The notes below the pieces were generated by a model. The model saw only the letters and a program-made list of their open reading frames with translations, was not told where the DNA came from and searched no databases. The translations under genes and the position numbers were made by a program. Source: Burkholderiales bacterium (lineage in GTDB: Bacteria; Pseudomonadota; Gammaproteobacteria; Burkholderiales; UBA6910). Taken from it: DNA of 64,000 bases. The stretch lies in NCBI GenBank assembly GCA_026005015.1, contig BPKG01000003.1, positions 357,350 through 421,349 on the forward strand, read 5' to 3'. Shown piece after piece: positions 20,517 through 31,403 of the stretch (position 1 is the first letter of the stretch; each line of letters begins with the position of its first letter).

Positions 20517-21151
20517 AGGAGCCCAGGCTGCCCGCCGCCATCGATCCCGCCGTCGCCCAGCTCGCCGCGGCGCGGCCGGACTTCCAGGCCATCGCCCGCT
20601 GGATCAAGCCCGGCGCCCAGGTGCTGGACCTGGGCTGCGGGGACGGGTCGCTGCTGCGCTACCTGCGGGAGACCCGCAGCGCCCACGGCTACGGGGTGGA
20701 GATCAACGACGAAGGCGTGCTCGCCTGCGTGAGGAACCGGGTCAACGTGATCCAGGCGGACCTGGAGTCGGGGCTTTCGGGTTTCGAGTCCGGTTCCTTC
20801 GATTATGTGATCCTGTCCCAGACCCTGCAGGCCATGCGCCACACCGAGCGCATCGTGCGCGAAATGGTGCGAGTGGGGCGCGAGGCCATCGTCTCGTTTC
20901 CCAACTTCGGCTACTGGCGCCACCGGGTGCAGGTGCTGATGGGGCGCATGCCCGTGTCCAAGAGCCTGCCGTACCAGTGGTTCAACACGCCCAACGTGCA
21001 CCTGTGCACCCTCAAGGATTTCGAATGGTTCTGCGATCAGCACGGGGTGCGGATCCTGGAGCGCATGGTGCTCGGCAACGGGTCCACGGTGACCTGGTTC
21101 CCCAACTTGCTCGGCTCCATCGCGGTCTACCGGGTCGAGCAGCTCCGGTGA
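20513..21151 (+). CDS. metW: Methionine biosynthesis protein MetW
   Basis: 212 residues. A class I methyltransferase fold with motif [13 protein letters not shown] (about residues 40-51) and the family stretches [18 protein letters not shown] and [13 protein letters not shown]. MetW is needed for full activity of the partner MetX in several proteobacteria; its own catalytic role is uncertain. The ATG overlaps the metX stop by four bases. Confidence 0.94.
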   Translation: MKEPRLPAAIDPAVAQLAAARPDFQAIARWIKPGAQVLDLGCGDGSLLRYLRETRSAHGYGVEINDEGVLACVRNRVNVIQADLESGLSGFESGSFDYVILSQTLQAMRHTERIVREMVRVGREAIVSFPNFGYWRHRVQVLMGRMPVSKSLPYQWFNTPNVHLCTLKDFEWFCDQHGVRILERMVLGNGSTVTWFPNLLGSIAVYRVEQLR

Positions 21152-21339
21152 AGCTTCATGTCATCTGGAATGGCGCCACGAATCGACCCGAGCGCCGGGA
21201 ACGAAAATGAGAAAGAGGCGCTGGTCTTGCCTTCCCCGACCCGGGCCCATCAAAATGACGAAACGGGCATAATGCCGTTCGTATCCATCCGGCAGCCGGA
21301 GAAAAATATGGCTCCAGGCCATCTCAAGGGGCTCTCTCC

Positions 21340-21774
21340 ATGAAAGCATGGAAATTCGTCTTTGGGCTGGCGGCGCTGCTGCTGCCCCTCGGCGGCGTCG
21401 CCGAGCTCTCCAAGAAGTTCGGCGACTACGAGATCCATTACAACGCCCTCGTCACCGAAGATCTCGCGCCGGAGGTGGCCCGGGCCTACGGCATTACCCG
21501 CAGCCGCAACGCCGGCATGCTGACCGTGGCGGTGCTGAAGCGGGACGCGAGCGGTGCGCTCCAGCCGGTGGCCGCCGAGGTCAAGGCGACCGTGGTCACC
21601 CTGACCGCCCGGCTCACCACCCTGGAGCTCAAGGAAGTGCGGGAAGGCGGCGCCATCTACTACATCGGCGAGTACCGCCTGTCCCGGCCCGAGACCCTGC
21701 GCTTCAGCCTGCAGATCCAGCCCCGGGGCGAGCCGCGCCGCTTCGACCTCCAGTTTCAGCGCACCTTCGACTGA
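21340..21774 (+). CDS. DUF4426 family exported protein
   Basis: 144 residues with a signal peptide (about 1-21, ending VAEL), so it is periplasmic or exported. The mature part (FGDYEIHYNALVTEDLAPEV) matches DUF4426 and is predicted as an immunoglobulin-like beta fold. Function is unknown. The family often follows metX-metW in proteobacteria, as here after a 188-base gap holding a possible -10 CATAAT near 21270. Its last 19 bases overlap the end of ampG on the opposite strand. Confidence 0.8.
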   Translation: MKAWKFVFGLAALLLPLGGVAELSKKFGDYEIHYNALVTEDLAPEVARAYGITRSRNAGMLTVAVLKRDASGALQPVAAEVKATVVTLTARLTTLELKEVREGGAIYYIGEYRLSRPETLRFSLQIQPRGEPRRFDLQFQRTFD

Positions 21775-23168
21775 GGAGGGGGAGGGGCGAAGGCCGTCCG
21801 ACGTCGCTCGCTGCGAGCGGCGAGCCACACCAGCAGCAAGACCGGCAGGCCGATCAGGGCGGTCCCGACGAAGAAGCTTTCGTAGCCGAAGCGGTCCACC
21901 GCCAGCCCCGAGAAGCCCGCCAGGACCTTGGGCAGGAGCAGCATGACGGAGCTGAACAGGGCGTACTGGGTGGCGGAGTAGGCCACGTTGGTCAGCCCCG
22001 AAAGATAGGCGACGAAAGCGGCGCTGGCGATCCCGGCGCTTAAGTTGTCGGCGGAAATCGCCAGGATCAGCCCCGGCAGGTTGTGCCCCTGGGTGGCGAG
22101 CCAGGCGAACAGGAGGTTGGTGGCGGCGGAAAGGGCGGCGCCCAGGAACAGGATGCGCATCACCCCGAGGCGCAGGCTCAACACCCCGCCGATGGCCGCC
22201 CCCACGATGGTCATGACGACCCCGTAGACTTTGGACACGGCGGCCACTTCGTCCTTGGTGTAGCCCATGTCCACGTAGAACGGGTTGGCCATCACCCCCA
22301 TCACCACGTCCGAGATCCGGTAGGTGGCGATCAAGGCCAGGATCAGCAGGGCCTGCCAGCGGTAGCGCAGCAGGAAATCCAGGAACGGGCTCACCACCGC
22401 GCTGTAGCCCCAGGCGAGCAGGTCCGCGAGCCCCTTGGGCAAGAGGCCGCTGCCGTGGAGGCGGGCGCTCACCCGGGCTTCCCGCTCCAGGGTCTCCCGG
22501 GACACCGCCACCCGCGGCTCCGCGGAGTAGAGCACCGTGACCATCCCCACCCCCATGAAGCCGGCCATCGCCAAGTAGGCGACGGTCCAGGGCAACGCTT
22601 CGTAGGTTGCCTCGCTCGGATCGAAGCGCGCTGCGATCCACAGGGCCCCGGCGGAAGCGAGGATCACGGCCAGCCGGTAGCCCGCCTGGTAGGCGGCGGC
22701 CATGGCGCCCTGCAGCTCGGGCGGGGCGGATTCGATGCGGAAGGCGTCGATGGCGATGTCCTGGGTGGCGGAGGCGAAGGCGGTGAGCAGGGCGAAGGCC
22801 ACCAGCCGCTCCAGGTGGGTGGCCGGATCGGAGAAGGCCATGCCCGTAAGGCCCACGACAACGGCGAGCTGGGCCGCGAGCAGCCAGCTCCGGCGCCGCC
22901 CGAGCCGGCGGGTGAGCCAGGGCAACCGCAGGCGATCCACCAGGGGCGCCCAAGCCCACTTGAGCCCATAGGCGAGGGCCACCCAACTCAGGAACCCGAT
23001 GGTGGTGCGGTCCACCCCCGCTTCCCGCAGCCAGAAAGAAAGGGTCCCCAGGGTGAGCAGCAGGGGCAGCCCCGAGGAGAAGCCCAGGAGCAGCATGCGC
23101 GCCACCCGGGGCTCCAGGTACACGCCCAGGGCCGCGAGCCAGGGGTGGGATGAGCGGTCGATGGGCAA
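21756..23168 (-). CDS. ampG: AmpG-type major facilitator transporter
   Basis: 470 residues with about twelve to fourteen hydrophobic helices. Opening LLLGFSSGLPLLLTLGTLSFWLREAG and the motif QDIAIDAFRIE are typical of AmpG, which carries anhydromuropeptides from the periplasm to the cytoplasm for peptidoglycan recycling. The loop GRRRSWLLAAQ is the MFS motif between helices 2 and 3. It starts 24 bases after the xth stop on the same strand. No AmpD, NagZ or beta-lactamase gene is nearby. Confidence 0.85.
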   Translation of the reverse strand: MPIDRSSHPWLAALGVYLEPRVARMLLLGFSSGLPLLLTLGTLSFWLREAGVDRTTIGFLSWVALAYGLKWAWAPLVDRLRLPWLTRRLGRRRSWLLAAQLAVVVGLTGMAFSDPATHLERLVAFALLTAFASATQDIAIDAFRIESAPPELQGAMAAAYQAGYRLAVILASAGALWIAARFDPSEATYEALPWTVAYLAMAGFMGVGMVTVLYSAEPRVAVSRETLEREARVSARLHGSGLLPKGLADLLAWGYSAVVSPFLDFLLRYRWQALLILALIATYRISDVVMGVMANPFYVDMGYTKDEVAAVSKVYGVVMTIVGAAIGGVLSLRLGVMRILFLGAALSAATNLLFAWLATQGHNLPGLILAISADNLSAGIASAAFVAYLSGLTNVAYSATQYALFSSVMLLLPKVLAGFSGLAVDRFGYESFFVGTALIGLPVLLLVWLAARSERRRTAFAPPPPQSKVR

Positions 23169-23192
23169 GGGAGGCGCGGCGAAGGCCTGAAA

Positions 23193-23984
23193 TCAGCGCC
23201 CGGGCAGGGTCAGGTCGTAGTCGATCACCAGGGGCGCGTGGTCGGAGAAGCGCTCGCCCTTGTACACGAAGGCCCGCCGGGCGAGCTGGGCCACTTTCGG
23301 CGTGGCGATCTGGTAGTCGATACGCCATCCCACGTTCTTCTCCCACGCCCGGCCCCGGTTAGACCACCAGGTATAAGCCTCCCCGGTCGCGTCCGGGTAG
23401 AGCCGGCGATAGACGTCCACCCATCCCAGCTCATCGAAGACCCGGCTCAACCAGGCGCGCTCCTCCGGCAGGAAGCCCGAGTTCTTCTGGTTGGAGCGCC
23501 AGTTCTTGAGATCGATCTCCTTGTGGGCGATGTTGATGTCGCCGCAGAGGATGTACTCGCGCCCGCTTTTGGCCAGCTTGGCGAGCACCGGAAAAAAGCG
23601 GTCCATGAAGCTGAACTTGGCCGCCTGCCGCTCCGGCCCGGCCGAGCCCGAAGGCACGTACAGGGACACGATGGAAAGGGCACCGTAGCGGGCCTCCAGG
23701 TAGCGGCCCTCCGCGTCGATGTCGGGAATGCCCAGGCCTTCCACCACGCGGTCGGGAGGATGCTTGCAGTACATGCCCACGCCGCTGTAGCCCCGCCGCT
23801 GGGAGAAGTGGAAGTGGCCCTGCATCCGGTCCGGCCGCACCATCTCCGGAGTGAGATCATCCGCCAGGGCCTTCAACTCCTGCACGCAGGCCACGTGGGC
23901 CCGCTGGGCGGGCAGCCACTGGAAGAATCCCTTGGCCGCCGCCGAGCGGATGCCGTTCAGGTTGAGGGTGATGATCCGCAACAC
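23193..23984 (-). CDS. xth: Exodeoxyribonuclease III
   Basis: 263 residues. An exonuclease-endonuclease-phosphatase fold with LNLNGIRSA at the N-terminus, the metal-binding E in CVQELKA, CGDINIAH, and the catalytic SDHAPLVIDYDL at the C-terminus. It cleaves abasic sites and trims 3' ends in base excision repair. It is divergent from pyrE and followed closely by ampG; the functional link between the two is not evident. Confidence 0.94.
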   Translation of the reverse strand: MLRIITLNLNGIRSAAAKGFFQWLPAQRAHVACVQELKALADDLTPEMVRPDRMQGHFHFSQRRGYSGVGMYCKHPPDRVVEGLGIPDIDAEGRYLEARYGALSIVSLYVPSGSAGPERQAAKFSFMDRFFPVLAKLAKSGREYILCGDINIAHKEIDLKNWRSNQKNSGFLPEERAWLSRVFDELGWVDVYRRLYPDATGEAYTWWSNRGRAWEKNVGWRIDYQIATPKVAQLARRAFVYKGERFSDHAPLVIDYDLTLPGR

Positions 23985-24102
23985 GCCGATACTGGAAAAA
24001 AAGCGCCGGGCCGCTTAAATTGTCAGCTGTCCGCTCAAACCGCCGCCCCGAGCCCTTCTCGTTCCCTATGCCCTTGCTTGGCCATCGCCCGGCTCTTTCC
24101 CC

Positions 24103-24747
24103 ATGACCGATTTCCGCCGGCAGTTCGTCCAGTTCGCCATCGCCCGCGGCGCGCTGCGCTTCGGCGAGTTCCGGACCAAGGCGGGACGCGTGTCCCCCTA
24201 CTTCTTCAACGCGGGCCTGTTCAACGACGGCGCTTCCCTCAGGGCGCTGGCGCAATTTTACGCGAAAGCCATCCGCGCGAGCGGGATCGCCTTCGACATG
24301 CTGTTCGGGCCCGCCTACAAGGGCATTCCCCTGGTCACCGCCACCGCCGTGGCCCTGGCCGAGGAGGGCTTGAACTGCCCCTTCTGCTTCGACCGCAAGG
24401 AGCCCAAGGACCACGGGGAAGGCGGCGCCACCATCGGCGCCCCCCTCCAGGGCCGGGTGCTGATCGTGGACGACGTGATCTCCGCCGGCACCTCGGTGCG
24501 GGGGGCGGTGGAACTGATCCGCGCCGCCGGCGCCATCCCCTGCGGCGTGGTGATCGCCCTGGACCGGATGGAACGGGGCCTCGGGTCCCGGTCCGCCGCG
24601 GAGGAAGTGCGGCAGGCCTACGGCATCCCGGTGATCAGCATCGCCACGCTGGACGACGTGATCGCCCACCTGGAAACCCAGGAGTCACTGGCACAGCGCT
24701 TGCTTGAGATTCGCCGTTACCGGGAAACCTTCGGCGCGCGCCCTTGA
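24103..24747 (+). CDS. pyrE: Orotate phosphoribosyltransferase
   Basis: 214 residues. The PRPP-binding motif VLIVDDVISAGTS (about residues 122-134) and the dimer loop FDRKEPKDHGEGG fix the assignment. It makes orotidine monophosphate in pyrimidine synthesis. It is divergent from xth with 118 bases between. The start at 24103 gives the standard N-terminus (FRRQFVQFAIARGALRFGEF). Confidence 0.96.
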   Translation: MTDFRRQFVQFAIARGALRFGEFRTKAGRVSPYFFNAGLFNDGASLRALAQFYAKAIRASGIAFDMLFGPAYKGIPLVTATAVALAEEGLNCPFCFDRKEPKDHGEGGATIGAPLQGRVLIVDDVISAGTSVRGAVELIRAAGAIPCGVVIALDRMERGLGSRSAAEEVRQAYGIPVISIATLDDVIAHLETQESLAQRLLEIRRYRETFGARP

Positions 24748-24843
24748 GAACGCCCGCGCTGCCCGGATGTGCAACGGCTCACAGGGTTCTGCCCTATGTC
24801 TGACCGATCTATACCCACCGGACACCCAGCGGCAACGTCGGCC

Positions 24844-25467
24844 ATGGGACGGCACGCCCTCTTCTGGCTGTGCGGCCTCGCGGCGCTTACCGCCGCGGCC
24901 TTCCCCTCCCCGGCCGACGCCAGGATGTACAAGTGCACCGATTCCCAGGGCCGGGTCTATTACACCGACAGGCTCACCCCGGACTGCGTGCAGCAGGGCC
25001 CCCAGGAGATGAACAAGCGCGGCATCGTGGTGCGGGAGTACGAAGCGGGGCAGGTGCCAGGGGGGAGGCCGGTCAAGCGGGAAGAACCGAGAACGAGCCC
25101 GGAACAGGAGCGGGAGGCGATGGAGCGGGAGCGCCGGGACCGGGCCCTGCTCGCCACCTACGCCAGCGAGCGGGAAATCGATCTCGCCCGGGACCGCAAC
25201 CTGAAGCAGGCGGAACTCGCCCTCGCGAGCTTGAAGGCCCGGGAAAAGAGCGCCGCCGAGAAAGTCGGCAAGTTGAAAGCGGACGCGGATAAGTTCGCCG
25301 GGCGCGGGAAGCCCGTGCCCGAGTGGCTCAGCGAAGAGCTGGCCCACGCCGAGCGAGAACTCGGCGTCCTTAAGGCCCAGGTGGCCGCGAAGGAGGGCGA
25401 GATGGACGCCATCCGGGCCCGCTTCGAGGCGGACAAGGCGCGCTACCGGGAGCTGAAGGGCCGCTGA
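24844..25467 (+). CDS. DUF4124 domain exported protein
   Basis: From ATG 24844 the protein has 207 residues: a signal peptide (LFWLCGLAALTAAAFPSPADA), then the DUF4124 segment MYKCTDSQGRVYYTD-RLTPDC with two cysteines, then a long charged helix rich in Glu, Arg and Lys that is probably coiled coil. Function is unknown. Earlier in-frame starts (24769 GTG, 24796 ATG) add a leader that lacks a signal and is less likely. It lies 96 bases after pyrE and converges with gatB. Confidence 0.7.
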   Translation: MGRHALFWLCGLAALTAAAFPSPADARMYKCTDSQGRVYYTDRLTPDCVQQGPQEMNKRGIVVREYEAGQVPGGRPVKREEPRTSPEQEREAMERERRDRALLATYASEREIDLARDRNLKQAELALASLKAREKSAAEKVGKLKADADKFAGRGKPVPEWLSEELAHAERELGVLKAQVAAKEGEMDAIRARFEADKARYRELKGR

Positions 25468-25494
25468 GCCGCCCCGCGGGGGCGCGGGGGTGGC

Positions 25495-26958
25495 TCACGG
25501 GCCGCCCAGCCTGCGCTTGAGGATCTCGTTGAGCTGAGCCGGGTTGGCCTTGCCCTGGGTGGCCCGCATCGCCTGGCCCACGAAGTAGGCGAAGAGCTTC
25601 TCTTTCCCGGCTCGGTAGTCCGCCACCTGCTGGGGATTGGCGGCGATGATCCGGTCCACGATGGCTTCCAGCGCGGCGGCGTCGGAGATCTGCTTGAGCC
25701 CCCGGGTCTCGATGATCCGGTCGGCCGCCTCCTCCCCTTCCGCCTCCCCCCGCGCCAGGGCGTCGAACACCTCCTTGGCGATCTTGCCGGAGATGGTACC
25801 GTCCACCAGGCGGCCGAGCAGGCCCGCCAGTTGGGCGGGGGAGATGGGGCTCGCGTCGATCTCCAGCCCCCGCCGGTGGAGCCAGCCGGAGAGCTCCCCC
25901 ATCACCCAGTTGGCGCACAGCTTGGGCTCCCGGGGAAGCCGCTCCACCAGGGCCTCGAAATAGTCCGCCATCTCTTTGCTGGAGGTGAGCACCCCCGCGT
26001 CGTAGGCGGTGAGCCCGTATTCCCGCTGGTAGCGGCTGCGCTTCTCCTGGGGCAGCTCGGGAAGGGTCGCCCGCACTTCCTCGATCCACGCCTCGCTCAC
26101 TTCCAGGGGCAGGAGGTCGGGATCGGGGAAGTAGCGGTAGTCGTGGGCCTCCTCCTTGGTGCGCATGGAGCGGGTCTCCCCCCGGTCCGGGTCGAACAGC
26201 CGGGTCTCCTGCACGACGCGGCCCCCGTCCTCCAGGAGCTCGATCTGCCGCTCCACCTCGTAGTCGATGGCCCGCTCCAGGAAGCGGAAGGAGTTGAGGT
26301 TCTTGATCTCGCAGCGGGTGCCGAGCCGCGTCTCCCCCCGCCGCCGCACCGAGACGTTGGCATCGCAGCGGAACGACCCCTCCTGCATGTTGCCGTCGCA
26401 GATACCGATCCAGCGCACCAGGGCGTGGAGCGCCTTGGCGTAGGCCACCGCCTCCTCGGTGGAGCCCATGTCCGGCTCGGAAACGATCTCCAGCAGCGGC
26501 GTGCCGGCCCGGTTGAGATCGATGCCGGTCATGCCGTGGAAATCTTCGTGGAGGGATTTTCCGGCGTCCTCCTCCAGGTGGGCGCGGGTCAGCCGCACCG
26601 CCTTCTCGACGCCCCCCACCTGGATGGGAACGGCGCCGCCCACGATGATGGGCAGCTCGTACTGGCTGATCTGGTAGCCCTTGGGCAGATCGGGATAGAA
26701 GTAGTTCTTGCGGGCAAACACCGACCGGCGGTTGATTTTCCCGTTCACCGCCAGGCCGAACTTGATCGCCCGCTCCACCGCGCCCCGGTTCAACACCGGC
26801 AACACCCCGGGCAGGGCGATGTCCACGGCGCAGGCCTGGGTGTTGGGGGCGGCACCGAAGGCGGTGGACGCCCCCGAGAAGATCTTGGCCCGGGTGGAGA
26901 GCTGGGCGTGCACCTCCAGCCCGATCACCACCTCCCAGCCTTCCCGCGGCGCGCTCAT
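25495..26958 (-). CDS. gatB: Aspartyl/glutamyl-tRNA amidotransferase subunit B
   Basis: 487 residues from ATG 26958, where the canonical [16 protein letters not shown] begins. [25 protein letters not shown] sequence (here [20 protein letters not shown]) and [10 protein letters not shown] match the GatB catalytic domain, and a YqeY-like tail ends the protein. GatB activates the glutamyl or aspartyl group on misacylated tRNA. It overlaps gatA by four bases (ATGA). An open frame continuing upstream of 26958 lies within gatA and is a shadow. Confidence 0.95.
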   Translation of the reverse strand: MSAPREGWEVVIGLEVHAQLSTRAKIFSGASTAFGAAPNTQACAVDIALPGVLPVLNRGAVERAIKFGLAVNGKINRRSVFARKNYFYPDLPKGYQISQYELPIIVGGAVPIQVGGVEKAVRLTRAHLEEDAGKSLHEDFHGMTGIDLNRAGTPLLEIVSEPDMGSTEEAVAYAKALHALVRWIGICDGNMQEGSFRCDANVSVRRRGETRLGTRCEIKNLNSFRFLERAIDYEVERQIELLEDGGRVVQETRLFDPDRGETRSMRTKEEAHDYRYFPDPDLLPLEVSEAWIEEVRATLPELPQEKRSRYQREYGLTAYDAGVLTSSKEMADYFEALVERLPREPKLCANWVMGELSGWLHRRGLEIDASPISPAQLAGLLGRLVDGTISGKIAKEVFDALARGEAEGEEAADRIIETRGLKQISDAAALEAIVDRIIAANPQQVADYRAGKEKLFAYFVGQAMRATQGKANPAQLNEILKRRLGGP

Positions 26959-28424
26959 GACTCCTCCAGGTCCGGCGGCATACGCCGGTGCCAGTCGGTG
27001 ACCCTTTGGTACTGATGGGCCGCGTTCAGCATGCGCGCCTCGGCGAAATAGCCGCCGACGATCTGCAATCCCACCGGTAGGCCCTCGCCGTCGAAACCGG
27101 CGGGGATGGACAGCCCCGGCAGCCCGGCCAGGTTCACGGCGATGGTGAAGATGTCGGAAAGATACATCTGCACCGGGTCGCTCAAGCGGCTGCCCAGGGG
27201 GAAGGCGGTGGTGGGCGAGGTGGGTCCCAGGATCAGATCGCAGCGCTCGAAGGCCCGCTTGAAGTCCTGGGCAATCAGCCGCCGCACCTTCTGCGCCTGG
27301 AGATAATAGGCGTCGTAGTAGCCGTGAGAGAGCACATAGGTGCCGATCAGGATGCGGCGCTTGACCTCGGCGCCGAAGCCCTCCGCCCGGGTCTTCGTAT
27401 ACATGTCCAGCAGATCCTGGTACTGCGGCGTCCGGTAACCGTAGCGCACCCCATCGTAGCGGGCCAGGTTGCTGGAGGCCTCCGCCGGCGCCAGGACGTA
27501 GTACACCGGCACCGAAAGCTCCATGTTGGGAAGGGAAACCTCCACGGTCTCGCAGCCCAGCTCGCGGAACACCGCGCAGGCCTGCTCCACCGCCCGGGCC
27601 ACGTCCGGCGCCACCCCTTGCGCGAAGTATTCCCGGGGCAGCCCCAGGCGCAAGCCCTTGAGGGGGCTTTCCAAGTCGCGGGTGTAATCTTCGGGTTCCC
27701 GCTCCAGGCTGGTGGAATCCCGGGGATCGAAGCCCGCCATGACGTTGAGGAGCAGCGCCAGGTCCTCGGCCGACCTGGCCATGGGCCCGCCCTGGTCCAA
27801 GCTGGAGGCAAAGGCGATCATTCCGTAACGGGACACCAGGCCGTAAGTGGGCTTCAGGCCCGAGATCCCGCACAGGGCCGCCGGCTGCCGGATGGAGCCC
27901 CCGGTGTCGGTGCCGGTGGCGGCTGGCGCGAGCCGGGCCGCCACGGCGCAAGCCGAGCCCCCGGAGCTGCCGCCCGGGACCCGGTCCAGAGCCCAGGGGT
28001 TACGCACCGGCCCGAAGTAGGAGGTTTCGTTGGACGAACCCATGGCGAACTCGTCCATGTTGGTCTTGCCCAGGCTCACCATGCCGGCAGCGTTCAGCTG
28101 CTCCACCACGTGGGCATCGTAGGGAGCAACGAAGTTGGCGAGCATCTTGGAGCCGCAGGTGGTACGCCACCCCTTTGCGCAGAAAATGTCCTTGTGGGCC
28201 ACCGGGACCCCGGTGAGGGGTCCGGCCTCCCCCCGGGCGAGGCGCCGGTCGGCCGCCTCCGCCTGGGCCAGGCTCGCTTCCGGATCCAGGGTAATGAAGG
28301 CGTTCAACCGGGGGTTGAGCCGCTCGATCCGGGCGAGATACGCCCGGGTGAGCTCCACGCTGGAGACCCGGCGCTCTGCCAGCGCGGCCGCCAGAGCCTT
28401 GAGGCTGGAATTCAGCAGATCCAC
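26955..28424 (-). CDS. gatA: Aspartyl/glutamyl-tRNA amidotransferase subunit A
   Basis: 489 residues. An amidase with the Ser-cisSer-Lys triad: Lys in VAHKDIFC (about residue 78), the cis-Ser and nucleophile in the glycine/serine-rich [14 protein letters not shown] and [15 protein letters not shown]. It frees ammonia from glutamine for the GatB reaction. It lies 43 bases after gatC and overlaps gatB by four bases. Confidence 0.96.
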   Translation of the reverse strand: MDLLNSSLKALAAALAERRVSSVELTRAYLARIERLNPRLNAFITLDPEASLAQAEAADRRLARGEAGPLTGVPVAHKDIFCAKGWRTTCGSKMLANFVAPYDAHVVEQLNAAGMVSLGKTNMDEFAMGSSNETSYFGPVRNPWALDRVPGGSSGGSACAVAARLAPAATGTDTGGSIRQPAALCGISGLKPTYGLVSRYGMIAFASSLDQGGPMARSAEDLALLLNVMAGFDPRDSTSLEREPEDYTRDLESPLKGLRLGLPREYFAQGVAPDVARAVEQACAVFRELGCETVEVSLPNMELSVPVYYVLAPAEASSNLARYDGVRYGYRTPQYQDLLDMYTKTRAEGFGAEVKRRILIGTYVLSHGYYDAYYLQAQKVRRLIAQDFKRAFERCDLILGPTSPTTAFPLGSRLSDPVQMYLSDIFTIAVNLAGLPGLSIPAGFDGEGLPVGLQIVGGYFAEARMLNAAHQYQRVTDWHRRMPPDLEES

Positions 28425-28467
28425 GGGGCTTTGGCCCGTTCCGGGCGTTTCGGCCGGGAGCGGGTTT

Positions 28468-28755
28468 TCACTCGATGACCTTGGGCACCAGGTACAGGCC
28501 GGCCTCCACGCGCGGGGCGATCGATTGGAACAACTCCCGTTGGTCGGCTTCGGTCACCTCGTCGGGCCGCAGCCTCAGCACCACGTCCTGGGCGTGGGCC
28601 ATGGGCTCGATGTCCCGGGTGTCCACCGCCTGCATCTTCTCGATCAGGGCGAAAATTCCGGTAAGCTGTTGCAGCACCATCTGCGCCTCCTCCTCGGTGA
28701 TGGCGATGCGGGCGAGGTGGGCGATGCGCCGAACGTCGTCCAGGGAGAGGCTCAT
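28468..28755 (-). CDS. gatC: Aspartyl/glutamyl-tRNA amidotransferase subunit C
   Basis: 95 residues, the usual GatC length. The N-terminus [18 protein letters not shown] and the C-terminal LRPDEVTE...[14 protein letters not shown] match the family. It wraps GatA and GatB together. It is first in the gatCAB operon, divergent from mreB. Confidence 0.93.
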   Translation of the reverse strand: MSLSLDDVRRIAHLARIAITEEEAQMVLQQLTGIFALIEKMQAVDTRDIEPMAHAQDVVLRLRPDEVTEADQRELFQSIAPRVEAGLYLVPKVIE

Positions 28756-28777
28756 GGCGGCCGCTTAAGTGCTTCAA

Positions 28778-29889
<1,112 letters not shown>

Positions 29890-29984
29890 GGCACGGGAAG
29901 GGCCTGGGGAGGGGCGGGGCTTCACGGGGGAGGCCGGGGCCCGCGGGCTCTTTGGTTCCCTGCCTTTTTTCCCCGCCTGCGTGA

Positions 29985-30881
29985 ATGGAATACTCCCCGC
30001 CCCCTTTCTTCAAACGCGGACCCAGCCCCTTCGCCCGATTGGCGCTATTCGCCGCCCTGTCGGTGGCCCTGCTGGCGACCGACGCCCGTTACCACTACCT
30101 GGACGTGCTGCGGGACGGCGCGTCCATCGCTCTCTATCCCCTGCAGCGCATCGCCACGGCACCCGGCGCCCTCTACCACCGGGTGAAGGACTTCTTCGTC
30201 ACCCAGAGCCAGCTCGCCCGGGACAACGCCCGGCTGCGCCAGGAACAGCTCTCCATCCTCGCCCGCTTGCAGCGGCTGGAGGCGCTGGAGGCGGAGAACG
30301 CCCACTTGCGCAACCTGCTGGAGGCCCGGGAGCAGTACGGGCAGCGGGCGGTGGCGGCCGAGATCCTGTACGCGGAGCGCAACCCCTTCAGCCGCAAGAT
30401 CCTGGTGGACAAAGGCTCGGCCCACGGGATCCAGGCGGGGGAAGTGGTGATCGACGGGGCGGGGGTGGTGGGCCAGGTCACCCGCGTCTATCCCCTCCTC
30501 TCCGAGGTGACTCTGGTCACCGACCGGGACCACGCCGTGCCGGTGCTGGTGGTGCGCACCGGGCTGCGGGCCATCGTCTTCGGCGGCGAGGACGGGACCC
30601 TGGAGCTGCGCTATCTGCCCCAGGCGGTAGACGTGGAAACCGGTGACCTGCTGGTCACCTCGGGCATCGACAGCGTCTATCCGCCGGGGTTACCCGTGGC
30701 CCGGGTCACCCGAATCGAGCGGGACACGGGCCAATCCTTCGCCCGCATCGTCTGCCAGCCGGTAGCGGGGGCGGAACAGTACCGCCAGGTGCTGATCCTG
30801 GCGCGGCAGGGGGCGGTGCCGGCGCGGCCCGAGCCGGCCAAGACGGCCCGGCCCCACCCGGTCCAGGGCAAGGAACGTTGA
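29985..30881 (+). CDS. mreC: Rod-shape protein MreC
   Basis: 298 residues. A short cytoplasmic start, one membrane helix (about 17-35), a coiled coil (about 60-105, LRQEQLSILARLQRLEALEAEN), then the beta-rich periplasmic domain (NPFSRKILVDKGSAHGI, TDRDHAVPVLV). It is intact, unlike its neighbours. The stop overlaps the mreD start by one base. ATG 29985 is used though the ribosome binding site is weak. Confidence 0.93.
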   Translation: MEYSPPPFFKRGPSPFARLALFAALSVALLATDARYHYLDVLRDGASIALYPLQRIATAPGALYHRVKDFFVTQSQLARDNARLRQEQLSILARLQRLEALEAENAHLRNLLEAREQYGQRAVAAEILYAERNPFSRKILVDKGSAHGIQAGEVVIDGAGVVGQVTRVYPLLSEVTLVTDRDHAVPVLVVRTGLRAIVFGGEDGTLELRYLPQAVDVETGDLLVTSGIDSVYPPGLPVARVTRIERDTGQSFARIVCQPVAGAEQYRQVLILARQGAVPARPEPAKTARPHPVQGKER

Positions 30882-31403
30882 TGGCGGTGAGCGTCCCCCG
30901 GGCGGAAGAGCTGCTGCGGCCGGCCGGCCCCGGCCTCATCGCCCTCACCTTGATCGGCGCCCTGCTGCTCACCCTGCTGCCCTGGTCTGGGATTTGGCTG
31001 GCGGCTCGCCCGGACTTCATGGCCGTCGCCCTGCTCTATTGGTGCATCCGGGAACCGCGCCGGGTGGGAATCGGCATCGCCTGGGGCCTGGGTCTGCTCA
31101 TGGACGTGGGTCATGCCACTCTGTTCGGCCAGAACGCCCTCGCCTATGCGGTACTCGCCTTCCTCGGGCTCACTTGGCGGCGCCGGGTGTTGATGTTCGG
31201 GCCCGGCGGCCAGGTGCTGCACGTCGCCCCGATCCTCCTGCGCCCAGCAGCTCGTCTCCCTGCTGGTGGCCCTGGCTGGGGGCGCGTCTTTTCCCGGCTG
31301 GAGCGTCTTTCTGTCGGTGCTCACCGGCGCCCTCCTGTGGCCCGTGGTCTCCCTCCTGTTCACCCTTCCGCAGAAGCCCAAGCCGGATCCCGACGCGCTA
31401 TGA
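30881..31403 (+). CDS. mreD: Rod-shape protein MreD (one frameshift)
   Basis: A small membrane protein of five or six helices. The family segment RPDFMAVALLYWCIREPRRVGIG...GLLMDVGHATLFGQNALAYA is clear. The frame shifts near 31240 by one extra base, after HVAPILL, and continues QQLVSLLVALAGG to the end, giving 173 residues. The stop overlaps the mrdA ATG by four bases. It bridges MreC and the PBP2/RodA synthase. Confidence 0.85.

Noticed and set aside
21158..21343. Short open frame between metW and the DUF4426 gene
   Set aside because: It has 61 codons, no recognisable motif and no ribosome binding site, and it overlaps the likely promoter and start of the DUF4426 gene. It is probably chance.
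25495..27951. An 818-codon open frame reading through gatB into gatA
   Set aside because: Only the part from 26958 down is GatB; the upstream part is a shadow of gatA in another frame with low-complexity sequence.
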